Shown here piece by piece: positions 12,851 through 12,928 of a stretch of 12,928 nt of DNA; position 1 is the first letter of the stretch, and every line of letters begins with the position of its first letter. Both the position numbers and the translations under genes were made by a program. The notes below the pieces were generated by a model that was given only the letters and a program-made list of their open reading frames with translations, ran no database searches and was not told the origin of the DNA. The stretch spans positions 1 to 12,928 of the forward strand of contig NZ_SUTI01000028.1 in the NCBI RefSeq assembly GCF_015062985.1, given 5' to 3'. Source of the stretch: Methanobrevibacter sp. (GTDB lineage Archaea; Methanobacteriota; Methanobacteria; Methanobacteriales; Methanobacteriaceae).

Positions 12851-12928
12851 TTAATCATCCATGTCTTCAAATCTGGATTCTAATTTTTCCATTACACCAG
12901 GAAGTGAAGTGTATTCCATTTCTTCAGC
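12851..12928 (-). CDS. C-terminal end of an unidentified protein, cut by window edge
   Basis: The last 25 codons of a leftward frame end in TAA (12851-12853). The residues are AEEMEYTSLPGVMEKL followed by ESRFEDMDD, a mildly acidic, helix-like tail. The frame is open to the window edge, has codon use like its neighbours, and is followed by a good hairpin/T-run terminator, so it is very likely a real gene end. I do not recognise the family from this short piece. Confidence 0.6.
   Translation of the reverse strand, partial: AEEMEYTSLPGVMEKLESRFEDMDD

Overview
The window looks like chromosomal DNA from a methanogenic archaeon of the Methanobacteriales, most likely Methanobrevibacter or a close relative. 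It is AT-rich and encodes archaeal information-processing proteins (ABCE1/RLI, Pth2, RadB), a lipid enzyme of the archaetidylinositol-phosphate synthase type and a probable methanofuran-pathway kinase. Promoters show archaeal TATA boxes, several genes look leaderless, and GAGG/GTGAT-type ribosome binding sites occur. No tRNA, rRNA, CRISPR array or insertion sequence was seen, and no stretch over 300 bases lacks a gene.

Region 1 (1-2738): a partial amino-acid-kinase-family gene (probably mfnE) and pth2 run leftward as a likely operon. Divergent from them is the ribosome-recycling ATPase ABCE1/RLI. Region 2 (2739-3886): a nicotianamine synthase gene with a good promoter, whose codon 7 is TAG where I recall Trp in the Methanothermobacter homologue. 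The rest of the frame is intact. An 11-bp inverted repeat lies just upstream of its promoter. Region 3 (3887-6164, leftward): three genes joined by ATGA overlaps encode a PLP aminotransferase, a QueG-like dicluster Fe-S protein and a DGC-type putative metal-binding protein. I do not recognise this as a characterised pathway. Region 4 (6222-8034): RadB recombinase, divergent from a secreted, membrane-anchored protein with a very NxT-sequon-rich tandem-repeat stalk.

Region 5 (8048-9483): tsaC (t6A synthesis) is divergent from a CDP-alcohol phosphatidyltransferase that overlaps a small DUF357 gene. Region 6 (9480-12928): accessory-looking genes. These are a stand-alone RhuM-family gene, a MacB/LolD-like ABC exporter operon (permease then ATPase), a small DUF3781 gene divergent from it across a shared TATA region, and the C-terminal end of an unidentified leftward gene.

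Most of the window is housekeeping. The points most worth a second look are the TAG-interrupted nicotianamine synthase and its upstream palindrome, the translationally coupled aminotransferase/Fe-S/DGC operon, and the orphan rhuM gene.
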